From Ostrinia nubilalis (Eukaryota; Arthropoda; Insecta; Lepidoptera; Crambidae): a DNA stretch of 64,000 bases. This document shows, piece by piece, positions 23,062 through 34,039 of the stretch. The stretch covers positions 6,019,001 to 6,083,000 of the forward strand of contig NC_087111.1 of assembly GCF_963855985.1 (NCBI RefSeq). Reading direction: 5' to 3'. Under the pieces are notes generated by a model. That model made no database searches, was not told where the DNA came from, and saw only the letters and a list, made by a program, of their open reading frames with translations. The first letter of the stretch is position 1, and each line of letters opens with the position of its first letter. Made by a program: the position numbers and the translations under genes.

Positions 23062-23540
23062 TGGATCATCTATACTAAACAATTTGTCTTTTCTTGGCTA
23101 GAATGATGTATTTGGTTTTAAAAAAAATGACTGTCACAGCTATAGAAAGAAATTCGTCACATTGAAAATAGGATTTATTTATTAAAACATCTTAGTGCCA
23201 TCATTCGCTGCTGTAAACTCTTCACATCGAAAATATGACCATAATAATCCATAAGCAAAACACAGCACTCGTTGGACGTTCAATCGAATCATCTCCCGAG
23301 AGTACCCATGCATACTAAATTGTATGCAAACAGCCAGGTTAATATTTACCGAAACAACCGCTTAGTAATCGAACTCTTTGCACCTATTTGCTGAGCTTCT
23401 AAATTGATATTTACACCAATAAATAATCCTTTTCGAGGCATCAGCGAAATGTATGTACGTTTAATTTGGTCCATTGTTCAGTGGATTTGTAATTGTATGG
23501 CTGCTTTGGGAAGGACGTACTTAATTAGCAAATATGTTTA
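23062..23540. other. Unassigned stretch
   Basis: No gene or clear element seen. Confidence 0.3.
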
Positions 23541-23541
23541 A

Positions 23542-24271
23542 CTAGCTTTCCGCCCGTGACTTCACCCGCGTGGAATTTTGTCTGTTACAGAATAACTTTA
23601 TCGCGCGCGTTCCTGTTTTAAAAACCGGGATAAAAACTATCCTTTGTCCTTTCCCGGGACTCTATCTGTAGCAAACGCACCACGATTAAAAGGCGATTGG
23701 TGGCTTCCTGCTACACCTGGATCAAACCGTAGAAGGCTTGCCGGTAAAAAGGGATCGATGTTCTGTACGAGCAGTACGCAATGACAAAATACTATGCACT
23801 CACGTACCTTGAGCAGATCGTTGACAGTTCCACCTCGAGTATGGGCAGCAGCAGTTGGGAATTCCTTTGGTTTCTAGCACATTTGGGCGTGTAGATGATG
23901 AGGTAAGTTGAGATCACATGGGAGGGTGACTAGCACACGCGTCGACGGGCCCGTTAGATACGAATAGAAGATGGCGATGTGACCGGTGCGGCCTCCAAAG
24001 CGTGACTGCCCTCAAGTTGTCAATAAAAATCCAACTCGAAGGACGGAGCGCATAAGCAGCCTAGTTTGACTGCGTTTTGTCACTACATCGATACTTATGC
24101 AGAGACATCGATACCCGCGATTATTATGAAAATTAAACGAAAAGTTACGATGACGGAACACTATCTCTATGCCAAATTTCATCAAAATCGGTTCAGTGGT
24201 TTAGGCGTGAAAGCAAGACAGACCGACAGACAGAGTTACTTTCGCATTTATAATATTGTATAGAGTATAGA
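23542..24271 (-). mobile_element. Helitron-like element, 730 bp, carrying a foreign segment
   Basis: The ends match the 258-bp unit at 8675-8932: TCTATACTC...TATAAATGCGAAAG at the minus-strand start, and a GC hairpin plus GGAAAGCTAG at its end, with A and T flanks. It differs by 493 bp of extra internal sequence. Confidence 0.65.
23668..24160. other. Extra internal segment of the Helitron-like unit
   Basis: This segment is absent from the related copies and is bounded by CTATCT at 23662-23667 and 24161-24166. It is GC-richer than its surroundings. On the minus strand GATCTGCTCAAG is followed by GTACGTGAG, a good splice-donor match. This could be host sequence captured by the Helitron, or a secondary insertion with a 6-bp duplication. 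No protein was identified. Confidence 0.4.
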
Positions 24272-24409
24272 TTATTGGCGCACATCGACTCCTGTATCCC
24301 TATAAATGGGGATTATTAATGTAACCAATATTAAATACAGTAAAGTACGTAGGTACACTAAAATCAAAATTATTCATTTATTCATTGCATTGCGTCATAG
24401 GTTAAATTT

Positions 24410-24880
24410 TAGTTTTGTCAGCGGCTTCGCTCGCGTTAATCTTGTTACCTCCATACAAAATTTGGAACCCCTTTCATCCCCTTAGGGGTTGAATTTTGGA
24501 AAATTGTCATAATAACTATCTGCGTTCCATAAAGTGCAATCCGTTGAGGTGGAATTGTGTAAAGCAATCGTAATCATTTGACTGTTCATAACGTCAGTTA
24601 AACAAAGCAGAATTGACAGAATAATCGTACGTTATGAACTATCAAATGATAACGATTGCTTTACACAATTCCATCTCAGGTTTGACCTGTGTGTTGATAG
24701 ATCATTCAGTCAGTAACGGATACATTTAACAAAGATGGTTTAACAGGCAATGTATTCTTGAACTAGCTTTTGCTTGAGAACAATCTTGGTTTAATCTTGT
24801 TTCTTCATAACTTTCAGCCCCTTAGGGGCAGAACTTGGAACATTTGTAACTATCTGCGTAAAGTTACATAAAGATGTAGA
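24410..24880. repeat. Degenerate dispersed repeats around a MITE
   Basis: Two partial copies of a repeat with CGGCTTCGCTCG, then CCCCTTAGGGG and AACTATCTGCG lie on either side of the MITE at 24545-24678 (24415-24535 and 24770-24870). They resemble decayed Helitron-like bodies. Confidence 0.45.
24545..24678. mobile_element. Palindromic MITE, about 134 bp
   Basis: GGAATTGTGTAAAGCAATCG at the left is mirrored at the right by CGATTGCTTTACACAATTCC, and the inverted similarity covers about 50 bp per arm including TTCATAACGT/ACGTTATGAA. It is inserted in a dispersed repeat. Confidence 0.75.
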
Positions 24881-25444
24881 TTTACTCGGCAGAGAAGTGA
24901 CTTCACTTATTTCATTGAAAATTCCACAAAGCAACGAACATAAAATTGAAAACAATTATTCAACTTCAAAATTTAAGGTTCAGTTTAACACAGTACAAGT
25001 TCTACCAAATTCATGTGTCCAACTTTTGTCGGTAAACATTTAGTTTTGGACTTCAGAGCGTACAGAGTAGTGCTATATGTATAGCCATCAGGTAGTGCTG
25101 TGCCTGTACAGCATCAAGTAGTGTTGTACAGTCATCAGATTAGCAGACTAAAATGATGTTTGTTCCAGAATAGCATCCATAGTACATATAAATCGTATTA
25201 AAAATATGTTAGTATCACTGGGCCACGTTATAAATTCTGCTACAAATGCTTTTAATGGATTTCTAAATATAAGGATAAAAACACACATAGATAATGGGAG
25301 TGGTCTATTGTTTCATTATAAACATTTGGACTATGGTCTAGAGTTACAAGCTTGGCTCTACTTGAGATCTGTCTGCATAAAAAAATTACATGAATGTATG
25401 GTAGATTGTACATCGTATCTAGCGGCTACTTACAAAAGCTAAAA
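24881..25444. other. Unassigned stretch
   Basis: A short imperfect repeat of AGTAGTG(C/T)TGT lies near 25085-25130. A 78-codon frame at 25206-25442 has no domain features. Confidence 0.3.
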
Positions 25445-25510
25445 TCTTCATAGATTTTTGACGCATTCGCTAGCGTGCAAAACTTACGCAAACTCATGGT
25501 AAGCCCACTG
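25445..25510. mobile_element. Partial MITE related to 45385-45576 and 50940-51117
   Basis: Shares GACGCATTCGCTAGCGTGCA, then ACGCAAACTCATGGTAAGCC with that family. Only one end is recognisable. Confidence 0.45.
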
Positions 25511-26160
25511 ATGAGATTTTCACAGTACAAGACAATATAAAAATGTTTTTGTTGGAGTGCCAGTTCGAAACGTCATTCGAAAGTGAAATGATTAAGTCAC
25601 TGTCAGCTATCATCTTGAGGTCGTTGGTCAATCGAACCAAGGAGAACACTGACCTGTTAAATACACTAGACTGGCTTGTCATAATATTTTTGTGCCTATT
25701 TAAGTTTTGCCATTTTGAAGCTGTAGGCCATGCCATACTGTAGGCAGATACGATTGTCCATGGAACTAAAATTAGTGATCTTCTTACTCGCTTACTCCTA
25801 TGGTTACTCCATAAAATGTACGTCAAAATTAGTTCTCGGGACAATCTTAGTGGTGGCGCTTCAAATTGCCACACAAAATTTATTTTAGCTGTCATTTGTA
25901 TGGAGCCAGTGTGTAATAATACAGGTCAGTGAAGGAGAATGATGATTTACTTGTTTAATAAACACGGTTCTCGTAGTGAGCCCCCACCTTTAGTCCATCC
26001 AGACATTTCTGTTGCAGCATTCTCATTTATATTCATAAGCCGAGTCTCGTCCATCACCATGTAAACTAGATTTAGAACGAAATTACTGGGGGCTGCAAAA
26101 TATTTAGGTGACGGTGGGTATTTCAACGTTTCATTTGATTGGATGTTGTGAATTTTCGAT
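25511..26160. other. Unassigned; possible decayed coding relics
   Basis: A 133-codon minus-strand frame (25494-25895) has no domain I recognise. At 26010-26110 the minus strand contains VYMVMDETRL, faintly like the DETG box of DDE_1 (pogo-type) transposases, but the match is too weak to call. Confidence 0.25.
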
Positions 26161-26164
26161 TTAA

Positions 26165-27119
26165 CCCTACGGTGGTCGCGCTCTAAAATATTACGTAAAT
26201 GGTCGCGTGGATTACATGCGTAAGCCATTTTATGGAGTAAAAAAAGAAGACATCTCTTTATAAAAACATGTTTCTTTATTTTTTATATTTATTGTTATGT
26301 ATTAGTTAATGAAATAATCAAACAAAGAAACGAGAAGTTCTTCTCAGTTTTTATAAATTAACCAAAACATAAAAATCATCATTTTTCATCAAGAAAATGT
26401 CAACTTTGGCAGTTCAGAAATTATTCAGTACTAATTGCACTTATTTATTAATTATATTTTGAAAAATAGATACAGGCCATTATGGAATGATAAGGACAAA
26501 TAAATTTGTTGCACGAATTACAAGTATTTCCAGAACTTTTATTTCGCTTTCTTCCGCAGTCAAAGTAGCGACCTTAAAACCTCCGCTGTGATGGTTCTGA
26601 GTTAGATGGCTAATCACTGGTCTGAGAAACTTGTTCTCTTGTGGAAGAATGTACACTTCTTCATCAGAAACCGAAGAGTCGCTAGAAGATACGCTTTCAT
26701 TGTCAATTACTTCTAGCCATTCCGCAATTTGTGCTTTTTGTCTATTGTTCGTGATTTTTATCTGAAATACAATGATTTTATTGAAAACACAAATGTAAAT
26801 ACATACCTATGCCGTAATTATTTATTATAAAGCATTAATTTACACTAATAATGCAAAAACAAACACATTAAGTAAAAAAGGTTACTTAAAAAATACTTAC
26901 GTAATTGGTCGCGCGGATTACACGGGTAGACCATTGGCATTTACGGGGCTCCTGCGACACATCCACAAGCGACCTGGCGCTCACACGTCATTAAGTGTGA
27001 TCTTCGACTATGCAACTTAAAGTACACGAAGTATCAAAACGATCGCGTAGACCGATTTCAAAATATTCGACAATTTGCACGAGTGGATTACGGGTGTAAT
27101 CCACGCGACCACTGTAGGG
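26165..27119 (-). mobile_element. piggyBac-like deletion derivative, 955 bp
   Basis: The ends CCCTACGGTGGTCGCG and CGCGACCACTGTAGGG are inverted and flanked by TTAA on both sides (26161-26164 and 27120-27123). That is the piggyBac target duplication with the usual CCCT start. Subterminal GGTCGCG-GGATTAC-type blocks recur near each end. The interior keeps only transposase fragments, so the element depends on a full-length relative. Confidence 0.85.
26460..26761 (-). pseudogene. piggyBac transposase remnant: N-terminal part joined to C-terminal zinc finger
   Basis: The minus strand opens after an acceptor-like TTTCAG at 26762. It first codes an acidic, serine-rich stretch, IAEWLEVIDNESVSSSDSS, then EEVYILP. 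This resembles the disordered start of piggyBac-family transposases. About 60 codons in, homology shifts frame and continues as GRYFDCGRKRNKSS, then CNSCNKFICPYHS. The Cys-x2-Cys and final Cys-x2-His pattern is like the C-terminal cysteine-rich domain of these proteins. The whole catalytic DDD region between them is missing. The junction, near 26570-26590, is thus the scar of a large internal deletion. An upstream ATG with GTAAGT-like donor (about 26900-26940) may be the old first exon, but the phases do not fit cleanly. Assignment rests on the element ends as well as the motifs. Confidence 0.65.
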
Positions 27120-27139
27120 TTAATAACAATTCGGTATTA

Positions 27140-27440
27140 TTATTTTGACATAGCCCGCAGAATCGCTAAAATCAAGTGGCAGTGGGCGGGGCACATAGCT
27201 CGTAGAGCTGACGGCCGCTGGGGCAGGAATGTTCTTGAGTGGCGACCATGAGCCGGAAGACGTAGCGTGGGCAGGCCTTCCACTAGGTGGACCGACGATC
27301 TGGTGAAGTTCGCGGGAGGTGCCTGGATACGAGCGGCGCAGGAGTCAGGACCGGTCTTTGTAGACATTCTTGGGGGAGGCCTTAGGTCTAGCAATGGACG
27401 TCTTTCGGCTGAAACGAACGAACGAACGAACGATTACTCG
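27140..27440 (+). pseudogene. RTE-like C-terminus, (AACG)n-tailed subtype
   Basis: Codes broken blocks ARRIAKIKWQWAGHI, then DGRWGR, RWTDDLVKFAGGAWIR and a 3' end with GGGGGAGGCC. It ends in GAAACGAACGAACGAACGAA. In-frame disruptions are present. It lies just beyond the piggyBac derivative. A related subtype fills 47168-47510. Confidence 0.7.
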
Positions 27441-27444
27441 TATT

Positions 27445-28140
27445 ATTTTGTACTATCGGCCACACTTCAAGCTACTCATTTCTGTTTTTCTCTCGCTCTC
27501 GTCAGATGTTGACTCTTAGCGATAGGTGAGACAACATGACCGGAAATGGGTAGCTGGAAATGTGGCCTATACTACGTTGGGTCATTTGTAAATTCGATAT
27601 TTTGAATGTTAGATGTCTTAATTCAATTATTCGTTTTAGATAATTTGATGTTCTATCAATTGGCATTCGATACGAAGGCGAATATCAGACCTCCTTCGTC
27701 TGTCTGAAAATATGAATAAAAACAGATTTTATAAAAAAAATTTCAGTCACGAACTATTAATAGGTATTGATGTCAATAAACGAGTAACTACTCAACAGGG
27801 TACATTGAAGAATATCATGACAATCCCCTTGCTAATAAAGTAAAATAGATAATTCTGATATCTGAGTGGGTTTTATCAGTAAAAGACGAACAAGAGCCTT
27901 ATTAAGGCCGATGCTCTCGATACTTTCCGAGAGCACTTGTTGCTCGCATCGAGTTCCGGTTAGGGATGTGGAAAATATCGATAACATTCAATATATTTAT
28001 TTTTCTGTTTACGAGAAATAAAACATTATTATTTATGTAAGCTTTAGGGATCTAAAGAAAAGGGTAATCAACTAAAAGTCCTACTACATAAATTCTTTAT
28101 TACTTTGCACAAAACCAACAGTATTACGTAAGAAACTTTT
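27445..28140. other. Unassigned stretch
   Basis: A small hairpin (GCTCTCG/CGAGAGC) lies near 27912-27932. No gene seen. Confidence 0.3.
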
Positions 28141-28146
28141 CCATAC

Positions 28147-28490
28147 TAAAAGCTGATTGCTGCTTAGACTTCAAATGAAAAAGATTTTCTGAGGGTGACT
28201 TTGACTAAACATAACTCTATAACCATCTTAGACTATGAGCATCGTAAAAAGCGACTAAAAGATCAAACCTCCATCTGACAATCCGTCTGACCAGCGCGTG
28301 GGGAGTATATTCGCTATTCAGACTTCTAATGAAATTTTTTTAGGGTGACTTTGACGAAACATAACTCTCTAAGCATTGTAGACAATGAGCGTCATAAAAA
28401 GCGACTAAAAGACCAATATGTAAATATCAGAGCTTCCCAATCCGTCTGGCCAGCGTGGGGAGTGTAGGCCAAATCCTTTATTTGCCTCTG
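28147..28490 (+). repeat. Tandem duplication of about 168 bp
   Basis: GGGTGACTTTGACTAAACAT at 28193 recurs as GGGTGACTTTGACGAAACAT at 28344, and AAAAAGCGACTAAAAGA and CCGTCTG.CCAGCG recur in the same order. After the second unit comes GGGGAGTGTAGGCCAAATCC, also found near 51220, which looks like a retroposon 3' region. Confidence 0.7.
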
Positions 28491-28520
28491 GTAAATTAGA
28501 GAGCATTACTATATTTAGTA

Positions 28521-28685
28521 TGTATAGCAGCACAAACTGTCCCAAAATTTAACGAAAAGCCGGCGCCATAGGGGTCATGGTCATGACTACTTTAGGAAAA
28601 TGAGAAAAAAAAATCAATCTTAATTTATTTTTACTTTTCCTAGAGTAGTCATGACCATGTTGAATTTTGGGACACGGTGTATATT
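28521..28685. mobile_element. Palindromic MITE, about 165 bp
   Basis: CTGTCCCAAAATTTAAC and its inverse near 28655-28675 are the outer blocks; inside, CATGGTCATGACTACTTTAG mirrors CTAGAGTAGTCATGACCATG. No coding capacity. Confidence 0.7.
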
Positions 28686-28689
28686 GCAA

Positions 28690-29108
28690 TAGGAGCTAAA
28701 TTGAAAAGTTGAGTGATAACGTACACTTTCTTGAAACTATCGATGTTTTTATTTGAACGCGCTAGCTCAGGTTGCGCTTCCATAGTTAAGAGGGTTCAAC
28801 CTGAGTCCGTAATAATTAAAGCGAAATTGATCGCAGTTACTTACTTTTTATAAAGAACATGCAGTTTGCACGAGTATGGTTAACTTACTAATTATCTAAA
28901 CTATGAAAAGTTTAAGATGAGTAATCACAAAACTGGGAAAGAAAAGGTCAGAGAAAATATACACGAAAAGAAGACTTATGTTCAGCAGTGGACGTCTTAT
29001 GACTGAATTACTTCTAAGTTGAATTTGGGTACGAAATCCTAAAAAGCCTAAAATTGTCCTACGAAAGGTACATTGGGCTGAAACTGTCTTCCCTAAAGAC
29101 AAAGACAT
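28690..29108. other. Unassigned, with a scrap of RTE-like tail
   Basis: At 28976-29012 the text GTTCAGCAGTGGACGTCTTA, then GACTGAA, is the terminal word of the RTE-like family. Nothing else was recognised. Confidence 0.4.
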
Positions 29109-29110
29109 TA

Positions 29111-29232
29111 AGGCTGGGTTGCACCAACTTACATATTTTAACTTTGACAAACGTCAAAAATCTGTCAAACTCCATATAAAATACACCAGTTATCGTTAAA
29201 GTCATGGTTAAAATAGGGTGGTGCAACTAGGC
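29111..29232. mobile_element. MITE, GGCTGGGTTGCACC family
   Basis: Left end GGCTGGGTTGCACCAACTTA; the right end is decayed (GGTGCAACTAGGC). Flanking TAA/TTA fits the TWA target of the family. Confidence 0.7.
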
Positions 29233-29453
29233 TTAGGCTGCTAAATAGCGCAAGTTTCTCAGAAACTTGTTGATAATCTGCGAACCTCTCTAAATAGCAC
29301 ATTTCATTCAGCATCTAACTGACGGCGGAGATATGGCGGCCGTGAGCGACTGTCATCGCTCAGAGCCAAGGTTGTGTGCGGAGTTTGGTTTCGTGATTAG
29401 CAGGGTTGTTTTCCAGGGTGATGGGGAAGATAAGAACTTAAGTCATATACATA

Positions 29454-29588
29454 TAATAATAATTATTTACAGGATTGCTACCATGTACCTTAATTTTGAT
29501 AATACTATGGCGCTTGAAACAGTGTCGAAATATCGGTAACTCAAAATTAAGGTACATGGTAGCAATCCCGTAAATAAATAATAATTAT
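29454..29588. mobile_element. Palindromic MITE, about 135 bp
   Basis: GGATTGCTACCATGTACCTT at 29472 is mirrored by AAGGTACATGGTAGCAATCC at 29548, with flanking ATAATAATTATTTAC and TAAATAAATAATAATTAT also inverted. The arms are about 45 bp and nearly perfect. Confidence 0.75.
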
Positions 29589-29589
29589 G

Positions 29590-30500
29590 TTAGGGACCAT
29601 GAAAGTTTAAAACTAAGTCGTATATTTTTACGGGTGTTTAGTCGTTTTGCCCTACAAGTTATTCGACCTGCGCCGCGGTGTGAATCCCTCAAGAGCTTTT
29701 TGTATGGGTACTTTCGTCGTGGCTTTTTATATATATCCCAAAAAGATTAACCTTACTCGTAGGCGAAATGCCTAATACGGTGTATGACATTGACTTTATT
29801 GTAATTTAACATGACTTGGCGATACTGTGCAATTTTAGCTAACATAGGAAGGGTGCACCGGTTTTCTTGGTTAGTTAGATAATGCGAGATTTAATTTAGT
29901 TCACAAAGGAAACAGTGGAAAGAATAGCAGAATTAAAGCAAGGCAAGGCAAACATTATTCTCAGATGTTCTCAAACCGTCCAGGCCAAGTGATAACTTAT
30001 AATGTGACTTCAGAATGCATGATATACCTAAATGTTACTAAGATCGGAATGATCAACCCATCCATTACCAACAACGGCGTAGGTTCATAAATCAGTCATT
30101 TTATAAAACATCGCCTCGCACTCGCTTTACATTAGAAGGACCTCGTACGTGAGACGCAGCACGTCCATAGCCCTGACCGATGCTGCATTTGGCACGGACA
30201 TCAAAGTTCCATTCATATCCCGTTTCCCGTGCATGATTGCTGGACGTTGAATATCGAAATGTCAGCCCCTGTTGCTATCTTTCTTTTACGGTAGGTAGGT
30301 AACTATAGCTAAAATTTCATATGTTTGATCTCCTGGAAAAATTTAGAAATGACTCATAAAAACGAATATTAAAAAAAATATAAAAAGTATATTTTCTTTG
30401 TAATGTTAATAACTTTTATTAAAAAAAAAGAAATCGAAAATTCACGCTACGTGGCCACGTGACGTGGGTGTAAAATGTCTAAACAATAATTGGATATCAA
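29590..30500. other. Unassigned stretch
   Basis: Includes a somewhat GC-richer part (30100-30280) with no frame or domain recognised. Confidence 0.3.
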
Positions 30501-30502
30501 TC

Positions 30503-31094
30503 AAGAGCGTTTACGCGAAGCGCGGCGTTTCAAGAGGCATCATTGGAAATGATTCGCGCACGGCCGTTTTTTAATAGTTTTCAAATGTTTATAGCAAAAC
30601 AATAACAATGAATTAAATATCGTTTCAAAGTAAATATTTTAAAGAAGATGTTGTTTTATTATATTAAGCTATTTTTATGTTGAATAAAGGAAGAATATTG
30701 GTGAAAAAATCACTTTGATTTTTGGGTATTTCACGTTCTTTTAATTTGTGATTTCTTATTGTAAAATGCTTAAATCTAAAAATTTTCTCAGATAACTATT
30801 TGCCCAAGGATCTATGCTATAGGATATAAATGTTTTTTAAATCGTTTTCACAGTATTTTTATAAAAATTTCAGCTTGTAAACTGACGCTAAAGTGGAAAT
30901 TTACAAAACCTGTGTGGACTTATCTTGATAGAATTCTGAAATACTAAACTAATCGCAATATTTTCTCAATTAACTATTTAGACGACGAAATTGCCTAACT
31001 ATTTATGCCTATAACATATTTGTAGTATTACTGGTTAATTATTGTAACGAGTTGAAAAAGTACTGTTTTTGCGCCAAACGGCGTAAACGCTCTT
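30503..31094. mobile_element. TIR DNA element, 592 bp
   Basis: AAGAGCGTTTACGC at the left is exactly mirrored by GCGTAAACGCTCTT at the right. The interior is AT-rich with no transposase. Target duplication not resolved. Confidence 0.6.
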
Positions 31095-31900
31095 AAGGCT
31101 TGGTATTTCTGCTAAAGTAGGTATTTCGCGCTGTCAAAATCTGCGCGCGCAATACTTCGCCGAAGACAGCGCGCCAAAGAGCTCTCGCGGCTACACAGTA
31201 TAGAAATACGCAGTTGGTTAGGTTAGGTTGACTTCCTTCCGTTCAAGCGTCACACTCACAGCACTTTCTAATACAAATCATATCCAAGTGATACAAATTA
31301 AAACAACTTTCAAAATTTTTGGGAATATATTTTAGAATCGAATAAATATAGAATATAACTGCCAAAGTAAACACGGTTCAAAGAGGCGTGGCGTCACCCG
31401 ACCTTCCGGAAGTTCCGCGCCGGCTAAAAGAATTTCAAGAGTACGTCACCCGACCTATCGGTAGATCCTCGAGAGCTTGAGCGATTGGAAAAACATTTTA
31501 TGAATAGTTACTCGTAGTAGCGATTATTTAGAGCTTGGATAATAAATTATAGTTGTTGCAATTCACAAAGCTTTGCATGTGGTTAATTACATTAATCAGT
31601 ACACGCATAAATTTTGTTCAGTCTTTTTGTTTATTAATAAATAAAAATATCATACTAAAATTGCATACATATTTGTTTGTATTGGTCTGGGTGTTTTCTT
31701 TCCATAATTTATGTATAACGTATGTACGGGGCTCTGTATCGAAAATCACTATGAGCAATGAGCATCACACACTGTTACCTGGAGTGCATTACCGCAGCAA
31801 AATTTTTATTAATGTTGTGCTTTAGAGAGTCGAGAGTATAGCAGATAATTAGTCCAACGTGAGCAGAAAGTCCACTAATAGCAAAATTCGTTCAAATTAA
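31095..31900. other. Unassigned stretch
   Basis: The phrase CGTCACCCGACCT occurs twice (31393 and 31445). A 90-codon frame at 31553-31825 is hydrophobic but has no recognisable domain. Confidence 0.3.
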
Positions 31901-31904
31901 TAAA

Positions 31905-32070
31905 ATCTTAATAAATCTTAATAAATCTTTTGGACAATTTCACACAGCGCCAGCTAGCCCCAAAGTAAGCAACTTAATGCTTGTGTTATGGGTGCTAGCT
32001 TAACGGATATACTACTTATATACTTTTTTTTTAAATACATACATATTATACATAGTCACACCCAGTCAAA
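31905..32070 (-). mobile_element. SINE 3' part, second family, truncated head
   Basis: On the minus strand it matches the 3' half of the SINE at 43888-44163 (CCGTTAAGCTAGCACCCATA, GCTAGCTGGCGCTGTGTGAA) and ends in an AAGATTTATT-type tail. The tRNA-like head is missing. Confidence 0.75.
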
Positions 32071-32079
32071 TTATAGTTT

Positions 32080-33081
32080 TAAAGTTATTGGCTAGAAGAT
32101 TATTTTATCTTGCAGCTTAGACCTTTAGCTACAGACCTTAGACAGTATTTTTGAAACATTCTTACGCATGGTGGAGGAAGGGACGCTCTAGAGCAGTGGT
32201 TCTTAACCGGTGGTTCGCGGACCACTGGTGGTCCCTGGAGGCATTCCAAGTGGTCCACGATGTGCACTTGCACACCTTGGTCAAAACCACTTTTAAGTGA
32301 TTTTTGCAGTCAAACTGGTTTTGACCGATTATGAGGTGGTCCCTGACAAGACAGAAATTTGGTAAAATGGTCCCTCATGACGTTAAAGGTTAAGAACCAC
32401 TGCTCTAGAGACTTAAAACTACAAGGATACACATGAACTCCAATTTTAAATCCGTTGATATCTGCTGCATCTGCCATGTTTTTGGCTATAAGATTCTTCT
32501 ATCTTACGGCTTAGACCTTTAGCTACAGACCTTAGACAGTATTTTTGTGAAAATTCTTACGCATGGTGGAGGAAGGGACGCTCTAGACACTCAAGTCTAC
32601 AAGGAGTCACATCAACTCCAGTTTTAAATCCGTTGACATCTGCTGCATCTGCCATCTTTTTGGGTAGAAGATTCTTCCATCTTGCGGCGTAGACCTTTAG
32701 CTACAGACCTTAGACAGTATTTTTTTGAAAATTCTTACGCATGGTGGAGGAAGGGACGCTCTAGACACTCAAGTCTACAAGGAGTCATATGAACTCCAGT
32801 TTTAAATCCGTTGACATCTGCTGCATCTGCCATCTTTTTGGGTAGAAGATTCTTCCATCATGCAGCTTAGACCTTTAGCTACAGACCTTAGACAGTATTT
32901 TTGAAACATTTTTACGCATGGTGGAGGAAGGGGCGCTCTAGAGACTCAAGTCTACAAGGAGTCATATGAACTCCAGTTTTAAATCCGTTAACATCTGCTG
33001 CATCTGCCATCTTTTTGGCTAGAAGATTCTTCTATCTTACAGCTTAGACCCTTAGCTACAGACCTTAGACAGTATTTTTTA
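32080..33081 (+). repeat. Tandem array, about five units of 177-178 bp
   Basis: The word AGACC..TAGCTACAGACC starts units at 32119, 32513, 32691, 32869 and 33046. Spacings are 178, 178 and 177 bp, and 394 bp for the first, which becomes 177 once a 209-bp MITE plus 8-bp duplication is removed. Units differ by scattered substitutions. The length is not a multiple of three and no conserved frame runs through, so this is a satellite-like array and not a protein repeat. Confidence 0.9.
32194..32402. mobile_element. hAT MITE, 209 bp, inside the first satellite unit
   Basis: CAGTGGTTCTTAACC and its inverse GGTTAAGAACCACTG end the element. CTCTAGAG flanks it on both sides (32186-32193 and 32403-32410), a perfect 8-bp duplication as hAT transposons make. 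No coding capacity. Confidence 0.9.
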
Positions 33082-33084
33082 TTA

Positions 33085-33840
33085 TTTATTTGTGTCAGTA
33101 TGCTCTTCTAAAGAGTGTAAGACGATTGTATGTAGGTACTATTAAAATGTAATTTTAACTCATTGGTTTTGTCTCATATTTGAGGAATGTACTATGTATC
33201 ATGAGTAGTCTTCGTTTAAAAGGATGCGAACGATTTAAATTTCAATAGGTAGACAAAATTGATAATTCTTAATTATCAAAAATTTTAGCTTTCTCCAGTA
33301 ACACTGATATTATTATACTGTGACTCATCAAAGTCATCATTGTCAAAAATATTGACAAATCGCGAACTGTCACGACCAAAAAACTGACACGCGTCCGTCC
33401 TCCGTAAGCGCCACCGCGCGACTGATTGAGATTGTCCAAGCCGTCATGGACGATTTTTTCCACATTTTTTAACATAGTAACTAAATAAGACGCAATATAA
33501 AAATTTCATCCGTTAAAAGCCCTCAAGTTATTTCTGAACTTTAGTTTAGTAAAAGATTTAGAATCTCAAATCGCTTATTTTAAAAATAAAACCATAAATA
33601 GAAAACGAATAGAGGTAACTTTGGGAATATAATCTATCGAGTCAACTTCATCAAATCGTGTTTCCATCCGTTAATAGCCCTAGAAAATATCCTCAACTAT
33701 GCCCAATAAAAATCTTAGCCTTTAATTTTACTGTTTTGTACCTCAAAAATGAAAAATGAAAACCTCATTTTCGCCATTTTCTCTGCTACCCGGCCTTAAG
33801 TAATGTGTTCGTTGCTCTTACTTTATTTTTTATCAATTTC
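33085..33840. other. Unassigned stretch
   Basis: Contains a GC-richer patch (33360-33440, GCGCCACCGCGCG) and a 68-codon minus frame without domain features. Confidence 0.3.
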
Positions 33841-33983
33841 GTTATTTTATTTTAGTTTTTATAAGTATTTAAGTATGTTTATATCCGTTGTCTATTACCC
33901 ATAGTAAAAGCTTTGCTTAGTTTGGGACTAGAAGCGTAGTGTAAAATGTCCAAGGATATTTTTTATTTATTTATTCAACAACT
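33840..33983 (+). mobile_element. Retroposon 3' tail
   Basis: TACCCATAGTAAAAGCTTTG, then GTTTGGGACTAGAAGCG, followed by a (TTTA)n tail, resembles lepidopteran SINE or LINE ends. The 5' limit is uncertain. Confidence 0.45.
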
Positions 33984-34023
33984 AGCGGCCGCCCGCGACT
34001 TCGTACGCGTGGATCTCGTTTTA

Positions 34024-34039
34024 CCCCCCCCCCCCCCCC
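34024..34039. repeat. C16 homopolymer
   Basis: Sixteen consecutive C residues. The exact length may be unreliable because homopolymers are error-prone. Confidence 0.8.

Noticed and set aside
25494..25895. 133-codon minus-strand frame as a gene
   Set aside because: No start context, domain or neighbour support; sequence is moderately low in complexity and overlaps another open frame.
25947..26228. 93-codon minus-strand frame across the piggyBac border
   Set aside because: It crosses the TTAA boundary, so it mixes transposon end and flanking DNA.
32080..33081. CRISPR-like array
   Set aside because: The units are 178-bp tandem repeats without short direct repeats and unique spacers, in eukaryotic DNA.
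34024..34039. C16 run as a G-quadruplex or regulatory site
   Set aside because: A plain homopolymer within a decayed repeat is more easily explained by slippage or assembly error.
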